Assembly: GCF_000513295.1 (NCBI RefSeq)
Contig: NC_023065.1
Span: 2,960,501 to 3,024,500, forward strand
DNA length: 64,000 bases
Reading direction: 5' to 3'
From: Magnetospirillum gryphiswaldense MSR-1 v2
Lineage (GTDB): Bacteria; Pseudomonadota; Alphaproteobacteria; Rhodospirillales; Magnetospirillaceae
Below are positions 38,517-47,488 of the stretch, in pieces. How positions within the stretch are numbered: the stretch's first letter is position 1; each line of letters begins with the position of its first letter. Below the pieces are notes generated by a model, which saw only the letters and a list, made by a program, of their open reading frames with translations, ran no database searches and had not been told where the DNA came from. The position numbers were made by a program, and so were the translations under genes.

Positions 38517-39665
38517 ATGAGCAAGCGCGACTATTACGAAGTCCTGGGCGCGGAACGCGGGGCCTCGGCCGACGAGCTGAAAAAGGCCTATCGCAAGCTG
38601 GCCATGCAGTACCACCCCGACCGCAACCCTGACAATCCGGACGCGGCGGACAAGTTCAAGGAACTGAACGAGGCCTACGACGTCCTCAAGGACGAGCAGA
38701 AGCGGGCCGCCTATGACCGCTTCGGTCATGCCGCCTTCGAGAACGGCATGGGCGGCGGACGCGGGCCGGGCGGCGGTTTCTCCGATTTCGGCGGCGGCGG
38801 CGGTTTCTCGGACCTGTTCGAGGAAATGTTCGGCGATTTCATGGGCGGCGGGCGCCGTGGCCAGGCCACCGGGCGTGGCAGCGATTTGCGCTTCAACATG
38901 GATATCAGCCTGGAAGACGCTTTCGCCGGCAAAAGCACCACCATCACCGTGCCGTCGTCGGCGCCCTGTGAACCGTGCAAGGGAACCGGAGCCAAGGATG
39001 GCGCCCAGCCGACCACCTGCGGCACCTGTCACGGTCACGGCAAGGTCCGGGCCCAGCAGGGCTTCTTCACCATCGAACGCACCTGCCCCACCTGCCAGGG
39101 CATGGGCAAGGTGATCAAGGATCCCTGCCGGGTGTGCGGCGGTCAGGGCAAGGTGCGCAAGGACAAGACGCTGCAGGTCACCATCCCCGCCGGCGTCGAG
39201 GAAGGCACCCGCATCCGTCTGGCCGGCGAGGGCGAGGCGGGAACGCGCGGCGCCCCTGCGGGTGATCTGTACATCTTCCTGTCGATCAAGCCGCACCGCC
39301 TGTTCCAGCGTGACGGCGCCAACATCTATTGCCGGGTGCCCATCCCCATGACCACCGCTGCCTTGGGGGGTGCCATCGACGTGCCCACCATCGAGGGAGC
39401 CATGACCAAGGTCACCATTCCCCCCGGCACCCAGTCGGGCAACCAGTTCCGGCTGAAATCCAAGGGCATGAGCGTGCTGCGCAGCCCGGCCCGCGGCGAC
39501 ATGTTCATCCAGGCCATGGTCGAGACCCCGGTCAACCTGACCGACCGGCAGAAGGAATTGTTGAAGGAATTCGAGACCGCCGGCGACAAGGACACCAAAC
39601 ACAATCCTGAATCCGAAGGCTTTTTCGCCAAGGTCAAGGAATTGTGGAAAGACCTGACCGAATAG
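38517..39665 (+). CDS. dnaJ: Chaperone protein DnaJ (Hsp40)
   Basis: DnaJ stimulates the DnaK ATPase and delivers substrates. The 382-residue protein has the J domain with the HPD motif (His33-Pro34-Asp35), a Gly/Phe-rich linker (about 76-110), four CxxCxGxG zinc repeats (about 145-205) and two C-terminal substrate-binding domains. The ribosome binding site is weak. In alphaproteobacteria dnaJ is normally followed by dapB; here a ccdAB pair lies between them. Confidence 0.98.
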   Translation: MSKRDYYEVLGAERGASADELKKAYRKLAMQYHPDRNPDNPDAADKFKELNEAYDVLKDEQKRAAYDRFGHAAFENGMGGGRGPGGGFSDFGGGGGFSDLFEEMFGDFMGGGRRGQATGRGSDLRFNMDISLEDAFAGKSTTITVPSSAPCEPCKGTGAKDGAQPTTCGTCHGHGKVRAQQGFFTIERTCPTCQGMGKVIKDPCRVCGGQGKVRKDKTLQVTIPAGVEEGTRIRLAGEGEAGTRGAPAGDLYIFLSIKPHRLFQRDGANIYCRVPIPMTTAALGGAIDVPTIEGAMTKVTIPPGTQSGNQFRLKSKGMSVLRSPARGDMFIQAMVETPVNLTDRQKELLKEFETAGDKDTKHNPESEGFFAKVKELWKDLTE

Positions 39666-39669
39666 AGGA

Positions 39670-39715
39670 TTGAACCCCCACGCCTGATGCGCATATCATC
39701 TGCGCATCAGGCGTG
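39670..39715 (+). promoter_or_regulatory. ccdAB promoter with -10 box inside an operator palindrome
   Basis: A perfect inverted repeat with 15-base arms (CACGCCTGATGCGCA at 39679-39693; complement at 39701-39715) encloses the seven-base loop TATCATC. TTGAAC (39670-39675) and TATCAT (39694-39699) are 18 bases apart, so the -10 hexamer lies in the loop. The repeat can also serve as a dnaJ terminator-like hairpin. Autorepression by CcdA-CcdB binding is inferred. Confidence 0.6.
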
Positions 39716-39725
39716 GAGCAATGTC

Positions 39726-39956
39726 ATGAACGCAGTGCCGAAAAAGTCCTGCAATCTCAGCATCAATGCCGAGCTACTGCGCGAGGCCAAGGGCTTGGGC
39801 ATCAATCTGTCCCAGACCCTGGAAGTGCAGTTGGAAAAGCTGGTGCGCGAGGCCCGCGCCAAGGCCTGGGCCGAGGAAAACCGCGACGCCATCGAAAGCC
39901 AGAACCGCTGGATCGAGAAACACGGTTTGTTTTCTGATCATTTCCGGTTCTTCTGA
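39726..39956 (+). CDS. ccdA: CcdA-family antitoxin
   Basis: The 76-residue protein has a basic N-terminal ribbon-helix-helix DNA-binding half (CNLSINAELLREAKGLGI...LSQTLEVQLEKLV) and a C-terminal EENRDAIESQNRWIEKHGLF segment typical of chromosomal CcdA, which wraps the CcdB toxin. It neutralises CcdB and represses its own operon. Its stop codon overlaps the ccdB start by one base (TGATG). The start at 39726 follows GGAGCAATGTC. It lies immediately downstream of the palindromic promoter. Confidence 0.9.
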   Translation: MNAVPKKSCNLSINAELLREAKGLGINLSQTLEVQLEKLVREARAKAWAEENRDAIESQNRWIEKHGLFSDHFRFF

Positions 39957-40267
39957 TGGCTCAGTTCGACGTTTATGCCAATCCGGTCGCAGGGATGGAA
40001 GGTGGCGCCCCTTTTGTCGTCGATGTGCAATCCGACCATCTGGCCGGCTTGCCCACACGCATGATCATGCCCTTGGCCGCCCTCGATGATTGCCAGCCCC
40101 TTCGTCACCTTAACCCGCCGATGGAGGTAGGTGACGAACGCTTTGCCTTGATGACCCAATTCATGGCAGCCGTCCCCCGTCAGGTGCTGGGCACCCCGGT
40201 GGGCAGTCTGGCCGACCAGCGCGCCCTTATCCTCGCCGCCCTGGATTTCCTGTTCACCGGCATCTGA
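39956..40267 (+). CDS. ccdB: CcdB-family toxin (gyrase inhibitor)
   Basis: The 103-residue protein begins MAQFDVYANPVAG and has VVDVQSDHLAGLPTRMIMPL, PLRHLNPPMEV and the C-terminal ALDFLFTGI, the CcdB pattern. The C-terminal residues of CcdB (a Trp-Gly-Ile in F-plasmid CcdB) contact GyrA; here the end is Thr-Gly-Ile, so gyrase contact may differ. CcdB normally poisons DNA gyrase unless bound by CcdA. It is translationally coupled to ccdA and followed 17 bases later by dapB. Confidence 0.9.
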   Translation: MAQFDVYANPVAGMEGGAPFVVDVQSDHLAGLPTRMIMPLAALDDCQPLRHLNPPMEVGDERFALMTQFMAAVPRQVLGTPVGSLADQRALILAALDFLFTGI

Positions 40268-40284
40268 CTTACGGAGCAACACAC

Positions 40285-41082
40285 ATGAAGATCGGTATCG
40301 TCGGCTGTGCCGGCCGCATGGGACGGATGTTGATGAACGCGGTGGCCGACACCACCGGCTGCCAGCTTTCCGGCGGCACCGAACGCCCCGGCTCGGCCCT
40401 GATCGGCAAGGATGTGGGCGAGGTGCTGGGCCGCGACGCCCTGGGTGCCTTCATCGGTGAAAACCCGTCGGCCCTGTTCGCGGCCTCGGACGCCGTCATC
40501 GACTTCACCGCGCCGGCGGCCACCGTGGCGCATGCGGTCCTGGCCGCCGAGATGGGCACGATATTAATCGTCGGCACCACCGGACTGTCCAAGGATGACG
40601 AGGCCAAGCTGGCCGAAGCAGCCAAGAAGACCACTATCGTCTATGCCCCCAATTTCAGCGTCGGCGTCAATCTACTGATGGCCCTGACCGAGCGTGCCGC
40701 CGCCATCCTGGGGGATGATTACGATATCGAAATCGTCGAGATGCACCACCGCCACAAGGTCGACGCCCCCAGCGGCACCGCCTTGGGCCTGGGCCGCGCC
40801 GCCGCCAAGGGCCGCGCCGTGGCGCTGGACAGCGTGTGGTGCAAATCGCGCGACGGCCATCCCGGTGCCCGTCCCAAGGGCGAGATCGGCTTCGCCACCC
40901 TCCGCGGTGGCGACGTGGTCGGCGACCACACGGTGATGTTCGCCGCCGAGGGCGAGCGGATGGAACTGAGCCACAAGGCGTCAAGCCGCGCCGTCTTCGC
41001 CAAGGGTGCGGTGCGCGCGGCCCTGTGGGCCAAGGACCAGGGGCCGGGACTTTATTCCATGCGCGACGTTTTGGGGCTGTAA
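40285..41082 (+). CDS. dapB: 4-hydroxy-tetrahydrodipicolinate reductase
   Basis: DapB reduces hydroxy-tetrahydrodipicolinate with NAD(P)H in lysine and meso-diaminopimelate synthesis. The 265-residue protein has the nucleotide loop VGCAGRMGRM, VDFTAPAATVAHA and the substrate/catalytic motif EMHHRHKVDAPSGTALGL. GGAG precedes the ATG. It is the usual third gene of a dnaK-dnaJ-dapB order, now separated by ccdAB. The last 31 bases overlap the convergent sugar-dehydrogenase-like gene. Confidence 0.97.
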   Translation: MKIGIVGCAGRMGRMLMNAVADTTGCQLSGGTERPGSALIGKDVGEVLGRDALGAFIGENPSALFAASDAVIDFTAPAATVAHAVLAAEMGTILIVGTTGLSKDDEAKLAEAAKKTTIVYAPNFSVGVNLLMALTERAAAILGDDYDIEIVEMHHRHKVDAPSGTALGLGRAAAKGRAVALDSVWCKSRDGHPGARPKGEIGFATLRGGDVVGDHTVMFAAEGERMELSHKASSRAVFAKGAVRAALWAKDQGPGLYSMRDVLGL

Positions 41083-42245
41083 ATCAGTTTCCACACCGTG
41101 CGTCCGGCATCGTCGGCGACGTAAAGCGCGCCATCCGCGCCGGCGGCCACTCCCACCGGCCGCCCCCACACCGCGTGGGGGCCGGCCATGAAGCCGCTGG
41201 CGAAGGCCTCGTAATGGCCGACCGGCTTGCCATCCTTGAACGGCACCCGGGCGACCATGTAGCCGATGGGTTCCGAGCGGTTCCACGATCCGTGCAGGCC
41301 GACAAAGGCGTCACCATGGGCGAAGGCCAGTCCCAGCGGGGCCGAATGGGCGCGGAACAGGATGTCGGGCACACGCGCCGCCGCCACCTTGTCGGCAGCC
41401 TTAGGCCCCAGACCGGGTTGCGGATGGGGCCCCAGATAGGCATAAGGCCAGCCGTAAAAGCCGCTCTCCACCACCCAGGTCAGGTAATCGGGCACCAATT
41501 CGTCGCCCAGCCCGTCGCGTTCGTTGACCACCGCCCATAATTCAGTGCTGCCGGGGCGAAAGGCCATGCCCACCGGGTTGCGCAAACCGCTGGCGAAACT
41601 GCGCCCGCCCGATCCGTCCATGGCGAACACGCGCACGGTGGCGCGCGGCTCAGCCTCTTCCGCCACGTTCCCGCGCGAGCCGATGCCCACGTAAAAGCGG
41701 CTTCCATCGGGATGAAGGACCAGCGAACGGGTGGAATGGCCGCGATCGTCGCCCAGGGCGCCGTCGGTGGTCACTTGTCGGCGGCGCCCCGCCTTGTCCT
41801 CACCGGCCCGCCACGGCAAGGCCCACACCGCCTTGGTATCGGCCACCCAGATTTCACCGTCCCGCTCGGCCAGACCGAAGGGTTCGTCGAAACCGGCGGC
41901 CAAGGTGGTGCGGCTATCGGCGATTCCGTCGCCGTCGCCATCCACCAGCCGGGTCAGTCTGTCGAAACGCTGCTCGGCCACCAGCACCGAGTTGTCGGAC
42001 AGCACCAGCAGATTGCGCGGATGATCCAATCCAGTCGCGAACAGTGTCGCCCGCCAGCCCGGCGGCAGCTTCAGCCCCGCCCCCGGCGGTCGTGCCACCA
42101 CATCGGCGGGATTGGCCACCGACGGGGTGGCGAAGGGGGCCGGCAGATCGGAAACATCGACGCGAAAACGGGTTCCCGGCGCCGGATCGGCGGCCAGAGC
42201 CGGCATGGCCACGATCAGTATCAGCGGAATGAAGCGCTTCATCAT
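41052..42245 (-). CDS. Secreted PQQ-dependent sugar dehydrogenase/L-sorbosone dehydrogenase-like protein
   Basis: The 397-residue protein has a signal peptide (about 1-19) and a six-bladed beta-propeller pattern: repeats such as HPRNLLVLSDNSVLVAE, FGLAERDGEIWVAD, LVLHPDGSRFYVGIG and RNPVGMAFRP. These match soluble glucose/sorbosone dehydrogenases that bind PQQ or act as aldose sugar dehydrogenases in the periplasm. Substrate and whether PQQ is bound are uncertain. The ATG at 42245 (followed by a second ATG) has GGGAGG upstream. It starts just after the terminator of the hrcA-grpE operon. Confidence 0.82.
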   Translation of the reverse strand: MMKRFIPLILIVAMPALAADPAPGTRFRVDVSDLPAPFATPSVANPADVVARPPGAGLKLPPGWRATLFATGLDHPRNLLVLSDNSVLVAEQRFDRLTRLVDGDGDGIADSRTTLAAGFDEPFGLAERDGEIWVADTKAVWALPWRAGEDKAGRRRQVTTDGALGDDRGHSTRSLVLHPDGSRFYVGIGSRGNVAEEAEPRATVRVFAMDGSGGRSFASGLRNPVGMAFRPGSTELWAVVNERDGLGDELVPDYLTWVVESGFYGWPYAYLGPHPQPGLGPKAADKVAAARVPDILFRAHSAPLGLAFAHGDAFVGLHGSWNRSEPIGYMVARVPFKDGKPVGHYEAFASGFMAGPHAVWGRPVGVAAGADGALYVADDAGRTVWKLIYSPKTSRME

Positions 42246-42259
42246 GCGGGCCTCCCATG

Positions 42260-42289
42260 AAAAAGGCCCGCTGTTTCCGGCGGGCCTTT
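42260..42289 (-). terminator. Terminator of hrcA-grpE
   Basis: On the minus strand AAAGGCCCGC and its complement form a ten-base stem with an eight-base loop, followed by five T residues. It ends hrcA-grpE just before the sugar-dehydrogenase-like gene. Confidence 0.8.
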
Positions 42290-42294
42290 CATCC

Positions 42295-42885
42295 TTACGC
42301 GCTGGTATCGACCTGTTCGCCCGGCGGCGTCTTGGGGCCGCCCTTGGCGACGGCGACCAGGGCCGGGCGCAACAGACGTTCATGCAGTTGATAGCCCTGC
42401 TGCATGACCATCACCACCGTGCCTTCCGGCTGGCTGGCATCTTCCATCTCCATCATCGCCTGATGCAGATTGGGGTCGAAGCGCTGGCCCAGGGCCTGGA
42501 TCTGGCGGATGCCGTAGCGTTCCAGCGCCGCCAGCATCTCGCGTTCGGTCAGTTCCACCCCCACCGTCAGGGTATTGGCGATATCGTTGCCTTCCCGCGC
42601 GGTCGGCGGCACCGCATCAAGGGCGCGGCGCAGATTATCGGCCACCGACAGCACGTCCTTGGCGAAATTGGACACCGCGAACTTGCCGCGATCCTCGGCC
42701 TGCTGTTCCAGGCGGCGGCGGACGTTCTCGGTGTCGGCGCGGGCATAAAGAACCTCGCTTTTCAGCTTGGCCACTTCCGCTTCCAGCTCGGCGATGCGGG
42801 CCTCGGGGGCGACGACCTCGGCCGGGGCCGGGGTTTCCGGGGCGGGCGCTTCCGCGCTTTGTTCGGTGGTCTGTTCCTCGCTCAT
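42295..42885 (-). CDS. grpE: Nucleotide exchange factor GrpE
   Basis: GrpE releases ADP from DnaK and acts as a thermosensor. The 196-residue protein has an acidic Ala/Pro-rich N-terminus, a long dimer-forming helix with IAELEAEVAKLKSEVLYARAD-type heptads and the C-terminal domain with FDPNLHQAMMEME, the GrpE signature. It follows hrcA after 20 bases in the same operon. The start at 42885 is preferred over an ATG at 42903 because GGAAGAACAGGC precedes it. A terminator lies directly after the gene. Confidence 0.95.
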   Translation of the reverse strand: MSEEQTTEQSAEAPAPETPAPAEVVAPEARIAELEAEVAKLKSEVLYARADTENVRRRLEQQAEDRGKFAVSNFAKDVLSVADNLRRALDAVPPTAREGNDIANTLTVGVELTEREMLAALERYGIRQIQALGQRFDPNLHQAMMEMEDASQPEGTVVMVMQQGYQLHERLLRPALVAVAKGGPKTPPGEQVDTSA

Positions 42886-42905
42886 GCCTGTTCTTCCGTT
42901 CAAAG

Positions 42906-43967
42906 TTAACCGATCAAGCGGCCGACCACCTTGGCGGTGTAATCGACCATGGGGATGATACGGGCGAAATTCAGCCGCTGCGGGCCGATGACGCCGATGG
43001 CGCCGACGATCTGTTCCCGCGCGTCACGATAGGGCGCGACGATCATGGAACAGCCGGTGACGCCGAACAGCTCGTTTTCCGAGCCGATGAAAATCTGCAC
43101 ACCCTCGGCCATGTTGGCCAGATCCAGCAAGCGCAGGAATTGTTCCGAGGTTTCCAGCGCCTCGAACAACCCGCGGATGCTTTCCAGATCCTCGACGGCG
43201 GTGACGTCGTCAAGCAAATGCGACTGACCGCGCACGATCAGCGACGATTTGGCGCCGTCACCCGACCACGTGGCCAGACCGGCTTCCACCACCCGGGTGG
43301 TCAGTTCGTCCAGCTGATGGCGCTGGAGGTCCAGTTCGGTTTGCACCTGCTCGCGCACATCGTCCAAGGTGCGGCCAACCAGACGATCATTCAAGAAATT
43401 GGCCGCTTCCACCAGGGCGCTGGGCTGCACCTCGGGCGGCAGGTCGAGCAGGCGGTTTTCCACCATGCCGTCTTGCGTCACCAACACCACCAGGGCACGG
43501 CCCTGGCCCAGCCAGACGAAATCGATCTGCTTCAACGCCCGCTGGATCTTGGGCGCCACCACCATGCCGGCGCAGCGCGACAGGCCGGACAGGGCGCCGA
43601 TGGCCTCGGCCAGCACCTGTTCCATGCTTTTGCCCATGGCCTGACAGCGGGTGTCGATGGCCGAGCGCTCGTCCTCGGGCAGGCCGCCCACTTCCAGCAG
43701 GCCGTTGACGAACAAGCGCATGCCGGCCTGGGTCGGCAACCGCCCGGCCGAAGTATGGCGGGCATAAAGCAGGCCGGCGTCTTCCAGATCGGCCATGACG
43801 TTGCGGATGGTCGCCGGCGACAGCGACACCCCCAACCGCCGCGACAGCGTACGCGAGCCGATGGGCTCGCCGGTGTGCACATAGGCCTCGACGATCTGGC
43901 GGAATATCTCGCGCGAGCGGGTATTGAGCTCGGTTATGACAGGGCTTTTGCCGCGCATGCTGGCCAT
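42906..43967 (-). CDS. hrcA: Heat-inducible transcription repressor HrcA
   Basis: HrcA represses heat-shock genes, typically by binding CIRCE repeats, and needs GroEL. The 353-residue protein has the N-terminal winged-helix region with TRSREIFRQIVEAYV and PIGSRTLSRRLG...LSPATIRNVMADLE, followed by the HrcA effector domain with the GSENE and APYRDA segments. The promoter upstream is a good sigma-70 match. I saw no CIRCE element in the window, so its targets (such as groESL) probably lie elsewhere. Confidence 0.94.
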   Translation of the reverse strand: MASMRGKSPVITELNTRSREIFRQIVEAYVHTGEPIGSRTLSRRLGVSLSPATIRNVMADLEDAGLLYARHTSAGRLPTQAGMRLFVNGLLEVGGLPEDERSAIDTRCQAMGKSMEQVLAEAIGALSGLSRCAGMVVAPKIQRALKQIDFVWLGQGRALVVLVTQDGMVENRLLDLPPEVQPSALVEAANFLNDRLVGRTLDDVREQVQTELDLQRHQLDELTTRVVEAGLATWSGDGAKSSLIVRGQSHLLDDVTAVEDLESIRGLFEALETSEQFLRLLDLANMAEGVQIFIGSENELFGVTGCSMIVAPYRDAREQIVGAIGVIGPQRLNFARIIPMVDYTAKVVGRLIG

Positions 43968-43987
43968 GATCCTTTGCTTGAGCCCGG

Positions 43988-44016
43988 AATCTAGTGAGGG
44001 ATATGCATCCCGTCAA
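43988..44016 (-). promoter_or_regulatory. Promoter of hrcA-grpE
   Basis: On the minus strand TTGACG (44011-44016) and TAGATT (43988-43993) are 17 bases apart, about 20 bases before the hrcA start. Confidence 0.65.
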
Positions 44017-44091
44017 CGTGAGGGGTTCCACAGCGGGCGATGAATCGTTAGGGTTCGGGCAAATTCCGCCCATGATCATCAAGGAACCCCC

Positions 44092-44817
44092 ATGTCCCAT
44101 CGCCCGTCTGGCCGCGCTTTCGACCAATTGCGCGTCATCCGTCTGGAAACCGGCTTTTCCCGCCACGCCGAAGGGTCGTGCTTGGCCAAGTTCGGCGATA
44201 CCCACGTCTTGTGCACCGCCTCGGTAGAAGAACGGGTGCCGCCGTTCCTGCGCAATACCGGCAAGGGCTGGGTCACCGCCGAATACGGCATGCTGCCCCG
44301 CTCCACCCACACCCGCACCGACCGTGAAGCGGCCAAGGGCAAGCAATCGGGCCGCACCCATGAAATCCAGCGCCTGATCGGGCGGTCTTTGCGTGCCGTC
44401 ACCGATCTGACCGCCATGGGCGAAATGCAGATCAAGCTCGATTGCGACGTGTTGCAGGCCGATGGCGGCACCCGTACCGCCTCGATCACCGGCGCCTGGG
44501 TGGCCCTGCATCTGGCTTTCCAGAAGCTGGTCGAGGCCGGCAAGCTGTCGGCGGTGCCGCTGATCGATCAGGTCGCCGCCATTTCCTGCGGCATCTATGA
44601 AGGCCAAGCGGTCCTGGACCTGGATTATCCCGAGGATTCGTCGGCCCAGGCCGATGCCAATTTCGTCTTGACCGGCACCGGCGGCATCGTCGAGGTGCAG
44701 GGCACCGCCGAGGAACGCCCGTTCAGCCGCGACCAGTTCACCCAATTGCTGGAACTGGCGGAAAAGGGCGTGACCGAGTTGGCGCTGTTGCAGAAGAAGG
44801 CGGTGGGGCTGGCATGA
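44092..44817 (+). CDS. rph: Ribonuclease PH
   Basis: RNase PH trims tRNA 3' ends phosphorolytically. The 241-residue protein begins with [11 protein letters not shown] and has [17 protein letters not shown] with the phosphate-binding positions, the [15 protein letters not shown] segment and VDLDYPEDS-like active-site aspartates. It starts after AAGGAACC. It is divergent from hrcA by 124 bases and overlaps rdgB by four bases, the standard alphaproteobacterial arrangement. Confidence 0.97.
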   Translation: MSHRPSGRAFDQLRVIRLETGFSRHAEGSCLAKFGDTHVLCTASVEERVPPFLRNTGKGWVTAEYGMLPRSTHTRTDREAAKGKQSGRTHEIQRLIGRSLRAVTDLTAMGEMQIKLDCDVLQADGGTRTASITGAWVALHLAFQKLVEAGKLSAVPLIDQVAAISCGIYEGQAVLDLDYPEDSSAQADANFVLTGTGGIVEVQGTAEERPFSRDQFTQLLELAEKGVTELALLQKKAVGLA

Positions 44818-45410
44818 GCCGCAAATTCACCGCAGGCCCGCTGGTCATCGCCAGCCACAATGCCGGCAAGGTCCGCGAGATCGGCGAACTGCTTGGGCGT
44901 TTCGACGCCCAGGTGGTGTCCGCCGGCACCTTGGGCCTGGACGAGCCCGAGGAAACCGGCGCCACCTTCGCCGCCAATGCCGAACTGAAAGCGCTGGCGG
45001 CGGCCAAGGCCGCCAATCTGCCGGCCTTGGCCGACGATTCCGGTCTGGCGGTGAACGCCCTGGGCGGCGACCCCGGCATCTATTCCGCCCGCTGGGCCGG
45101 TCCGACCAAGGATTTCGCCGCCGCCATGAAACTGGTGCACGACAAGATGGGCGACACCCCGGACCACGGCGCCCGCTTCGTCTGCGCCCTGGCCCTGGCC
45201 TGGCCCGACGGCCATGTGGAAACCTTTGAAGGCGTGGTCGAGGGCGACATCGTCTGGCCGCCGCGCGGAGCCAACGGTTTCGGCTATGATCCGTTCTTCC
45301 TGCCCACGGGCGGCAGCCTGACTTTCGGCGAAATGGAGGCAGCGGCCAAGCACGCCATCAGCCACCGGGCCGATGCTTTCGCCAAGCTGGTGGCGGCGTG
45401 CTTCCAGTAA
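44814..45410 (+). CDS. rdgB: dITP/XTP pyrophosphatase
   Basis: RdgB hydrolyses dITP and XTP so that damaged purines do not enter DNA. The 198-residue protein begins with [13 protein letters not shown] and has the [14 protein letters not shown] and [13 protein letters not shown] motifs and the [10 protein letters not shown] signature. It overlaps the rph stop codon (ATGA), and its own 3' end overlaps hemW by 13 bases. Confidence 0.96.
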   Translation: MSRKFTAGPLVIASHNAGKVREIGELLGRFDAQVVSAGTLGLDEPEETGATFAANAELKALAAAKAANLPALADDSGLAVNALGGDPGIYSARWAGPTKDFAAAMKLVHDKMGDTPDHGARFVCALALAWPDGHVETFEGVVEGDIVWPPRGANGFGYDPFFLPTGGSLTFGEMEAAAKHAISHRADAFAKLVAACFQ

Positions 45411-46555
45411 CCCCCTCGCCCGGGTTCGGGGTTTATGTGCACTGGCCGTTCTGCCTGTCCAAGTGCCCCTATTGCGATTTCAACAGCCATGCTGCCGACA
45501 CCATCGACCAGGATCGCTGGCGCCGCGCCCTGCTGGCCGAGCTTGAGCATTTCGCCGCCCGCAAGCCCGAGGCAGAGGTCACCTCGATCTTTTTCGGCGG
45601 CGGCACCCCCAGCCTGATGGCGCCCGCCACCATTGCCGCCCTGATCGACCGTATCCATCAGCTTTGGCATTGTGATCCCCTGATCGAAATCACCCTGGAA
45701 GCCAATCCCTCGACGGTCGAGGCCCAGCGTTTCCGGGATTTTCGCGCCGCCGGCATCAACCGCCTGTCCTTGGGGGTGCAGGCGCTGAACGATGCCGATC
45801 TGCGATTCCTCGGGCGCCGTCACGATGCCGGCGAAGCCCTGGCGGCGTTGGACGTAGCGGCCAAGACCTTCGACCGCTTCAGCTTCGACCTCATCTATGC
45901 CCGTCCCGGCCAGACCATGGCAGCGTGGCGGGCCGAATTGACCCAAGCCCTGGCCCTGACCGGCGGTCATCTGTCGGCCTATCAGTTGACCATCGAGGAA
46001 GGCACCGCCTTTTACCCCATCCATGCGCGCGGCGAGTTCCAGCTACCCGACGAAGATCTGGCCGCCGATTTGTTCGCGCTGACCCGGTGCATGGCCGCCG
46101 AAGCCGGCTTGCCCGCCTACGAGATTTCCAACCACGCCCGTCCCGGCCAGGAAAGCCGCCATAATTTGACCTATTGGCGCGGCGGCGATTATGTCGGCAT
46201 CGGCCCAGGCGCCCATGGCCGCTTGAACCACAGGGCCACCCGTCAGCACCGCGCCCCCGATGTATGGCTGCGCCGGGTCGAAACCCACGGCCATGCCTGC
46301 CAGGGCGAGGAAGCCCTGGACGCCCGCACCCGAGCGGAAGAGTTGGTGATGATGGGGTTGCGGCTGAACGAAGGCATCCACGCCGATCATTTCCGCGACC
46401 AGTGCGGCTTGGATCTGTGGCAGGTCATCGACGTCCAGGCCCATGCCCATCTTGAACAAGACGGTCTGTTGAGGCGCACAGCCCACGGCATCGCCGCCAC
46501 CGAAGCCGGCCTATTGGTGCTGAATTCCCTGACCGGGGCATTGCTGCGGGCTTGA
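45398..46555 (+). CDS. hemW: Radical SAM heme chaperone HemW
   Basis: HemW binds a [4Fe-4S] cluster and delivers heme; it is related to, but distinct from, the HemN coproporphyrinogen oxidase. The 385-residue protein has the CxxxCxxC motif in [27 protein letters not shown] and [11 protein letters not shown], and the HemN-like C-terminal domain. It starts at a GTG within the rdgB coding region and ends six bases from the convergent heptosyltransferase-like gene. I prefer HemW to HemN because of the gene order and the YCDFNSH motif. Confidence 0.9.
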   Translation: MLPVTPSPGFGVYVHWPFCLSKCPYCDFNSHAADTIDQDRWRRALLAELEHFAARKPEAEVTSIFFGGGTPSLMAPATIAALIDRIHQLWHCDPLIEITLEANPSTVEAQRFRDFRAAGINRLSLGVQALNDADLRFLGRRHDAGEALAALDVAAKTFDRFSFDLIYARPGQTMAAWRAELTQALALTGGHLSAYQLTIEEGTAFYPIHARGEFQLPDEDLAADLFALTRCMAAEAGLPAYEISNHARPGQESRHNLTYWRGGDYVGIGPGAHGRLNHRATRQHRAPDVWLRRVETHGHACQGEEALDARTRAEELVMMGLRLNEGIHADHFRDQCGLDLWQVIDVQAHAHLEQDGLLRRTAHGIAATEAGLLVLNSLTGALLRA

Positions 46556-46561
46556 TTCGCG

Positions 46562-47488
46562 TCAGTCCGCCACCAAAGCGGCCAAGGCCGCCTTGACCCG
46601 CTCGGGATCAAGATCGGCCAGATCATCTTGCCGCAACAGGCTGACCTGGCCGCGCGGTGCGCACAGATCGGGATTGCTGTCGGCGCCGAACAGCACCAAG
46701 GATGGCGCGCCGGCGGCGGCGATCAGATGCATGGGGCCGGTGTCGTTGCCCAAGGCCAGCATGGCCTGACGGCCCAATCCCAGAATATCCAGGAACCCGG
46801 TCCGCCCGGTCAGCGCCACCGCTTGCGGACAAGCGGCGGTGATGGCGTCGATTTCCGCCTTTTCCTTATGGGTGCCCACCAGCACCGGGGTGATGCCGCG
46901 CTGGGTCAGCCACTGGGCGATTTCGCCAAAATGCTCGGCTGACCACCGCTTGGCCGGGCGGTGGGGGGCACCGCCCGGACACAGCAGGGCGAAGGGGTGG
47001 GGCAAGCCAAAGCGCGACAGATCGGCCTCGGCCCAGGACAGGTCGGCGGGCGGATATTCGGCGATGCCGGCCATGGCCAATTGCTCGGCCTGACGCTCTA
47101 TTGTGTGCAGGAAGTCGCGCTGTGCATTGGCATGGGGGTGCGAGCAGCCCTTGGCGATGCCCGACCATTCCACCCCCGCTCCGATCAGACGGAAATACCA
47201 GCCTGAGCGGTCCGAGGTCTGCAAATCGTAGACACGGGTGAACCGCCCGCCGCGCAGCCGCTCCCGCAACCGCACCAGCTTGGCCACTTGCCACAGACGC
47301 GGCTTTTCATCGATCCACACATGGTCGAAATAGGGGCTGGCCACCGCCATCTCGGCAAAGGGCCGGGTGGTCAAAAGCGTGATCTCGGCCCCCGGATGGT
47401 GGGCGCGAATGGCGGCGAAAGGGGAGAAAGCCTGGACGAAATCGCCCAGGGCGCCCAATTTGATGACCAGGATGCGGGGGCTGGTCAC
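46562..47488 (-). CDS. Glycosyltransferase family 9 (heptosyltransferase-like)
   Basis: The 308-residue protein starts TSPRILVIKLGALGDFVQAF, the GT9 Rossmann start, and has WIDEKPRLWQVAKL, LCPGGAPHRPAKRWSAEHFGE and GNDTGPMHLIAAAG, the nucleotide-sugar donor site. GT9 enzymes add heptose or related sugars to lipopolysaccharide core. It starts with a GTG overlapping the stop codon of the upstream GT4 gene, behind GGAGCAGGC. The sugar and acceptor are unknown; pairing with a GT4 suggests lipopolysaccharide or surface glycan synthesis. Confidence 0.88.
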   Translation of the reverse strand: MTSPRILVIKLGALGDFVQAFSPFAAIRAHHPGAEITLLTTRPFAEMAVASPYFDHVWIDEKPRLWQVAKLVRLRERLRGGRFTRVYDLQTSDRSGWYFRLIGAGVEWSGIAKGCSHPHANAQRDFLHTIERQAEQLAMAGIAEYPPADLSWAEADLSRFGLPHPFALLCPGGAPHRPAKRWSAEHFGEIAQWLTQRGITPVLVGTHKEKAEIDAITAACPQAVALTGRTGFLDILGLGRQAMLALGNDTGPMHLIAAAGAPSLVLFGADSNPDLCAPRGQVSLLRQDDLADLDPERVKAALAALVAD

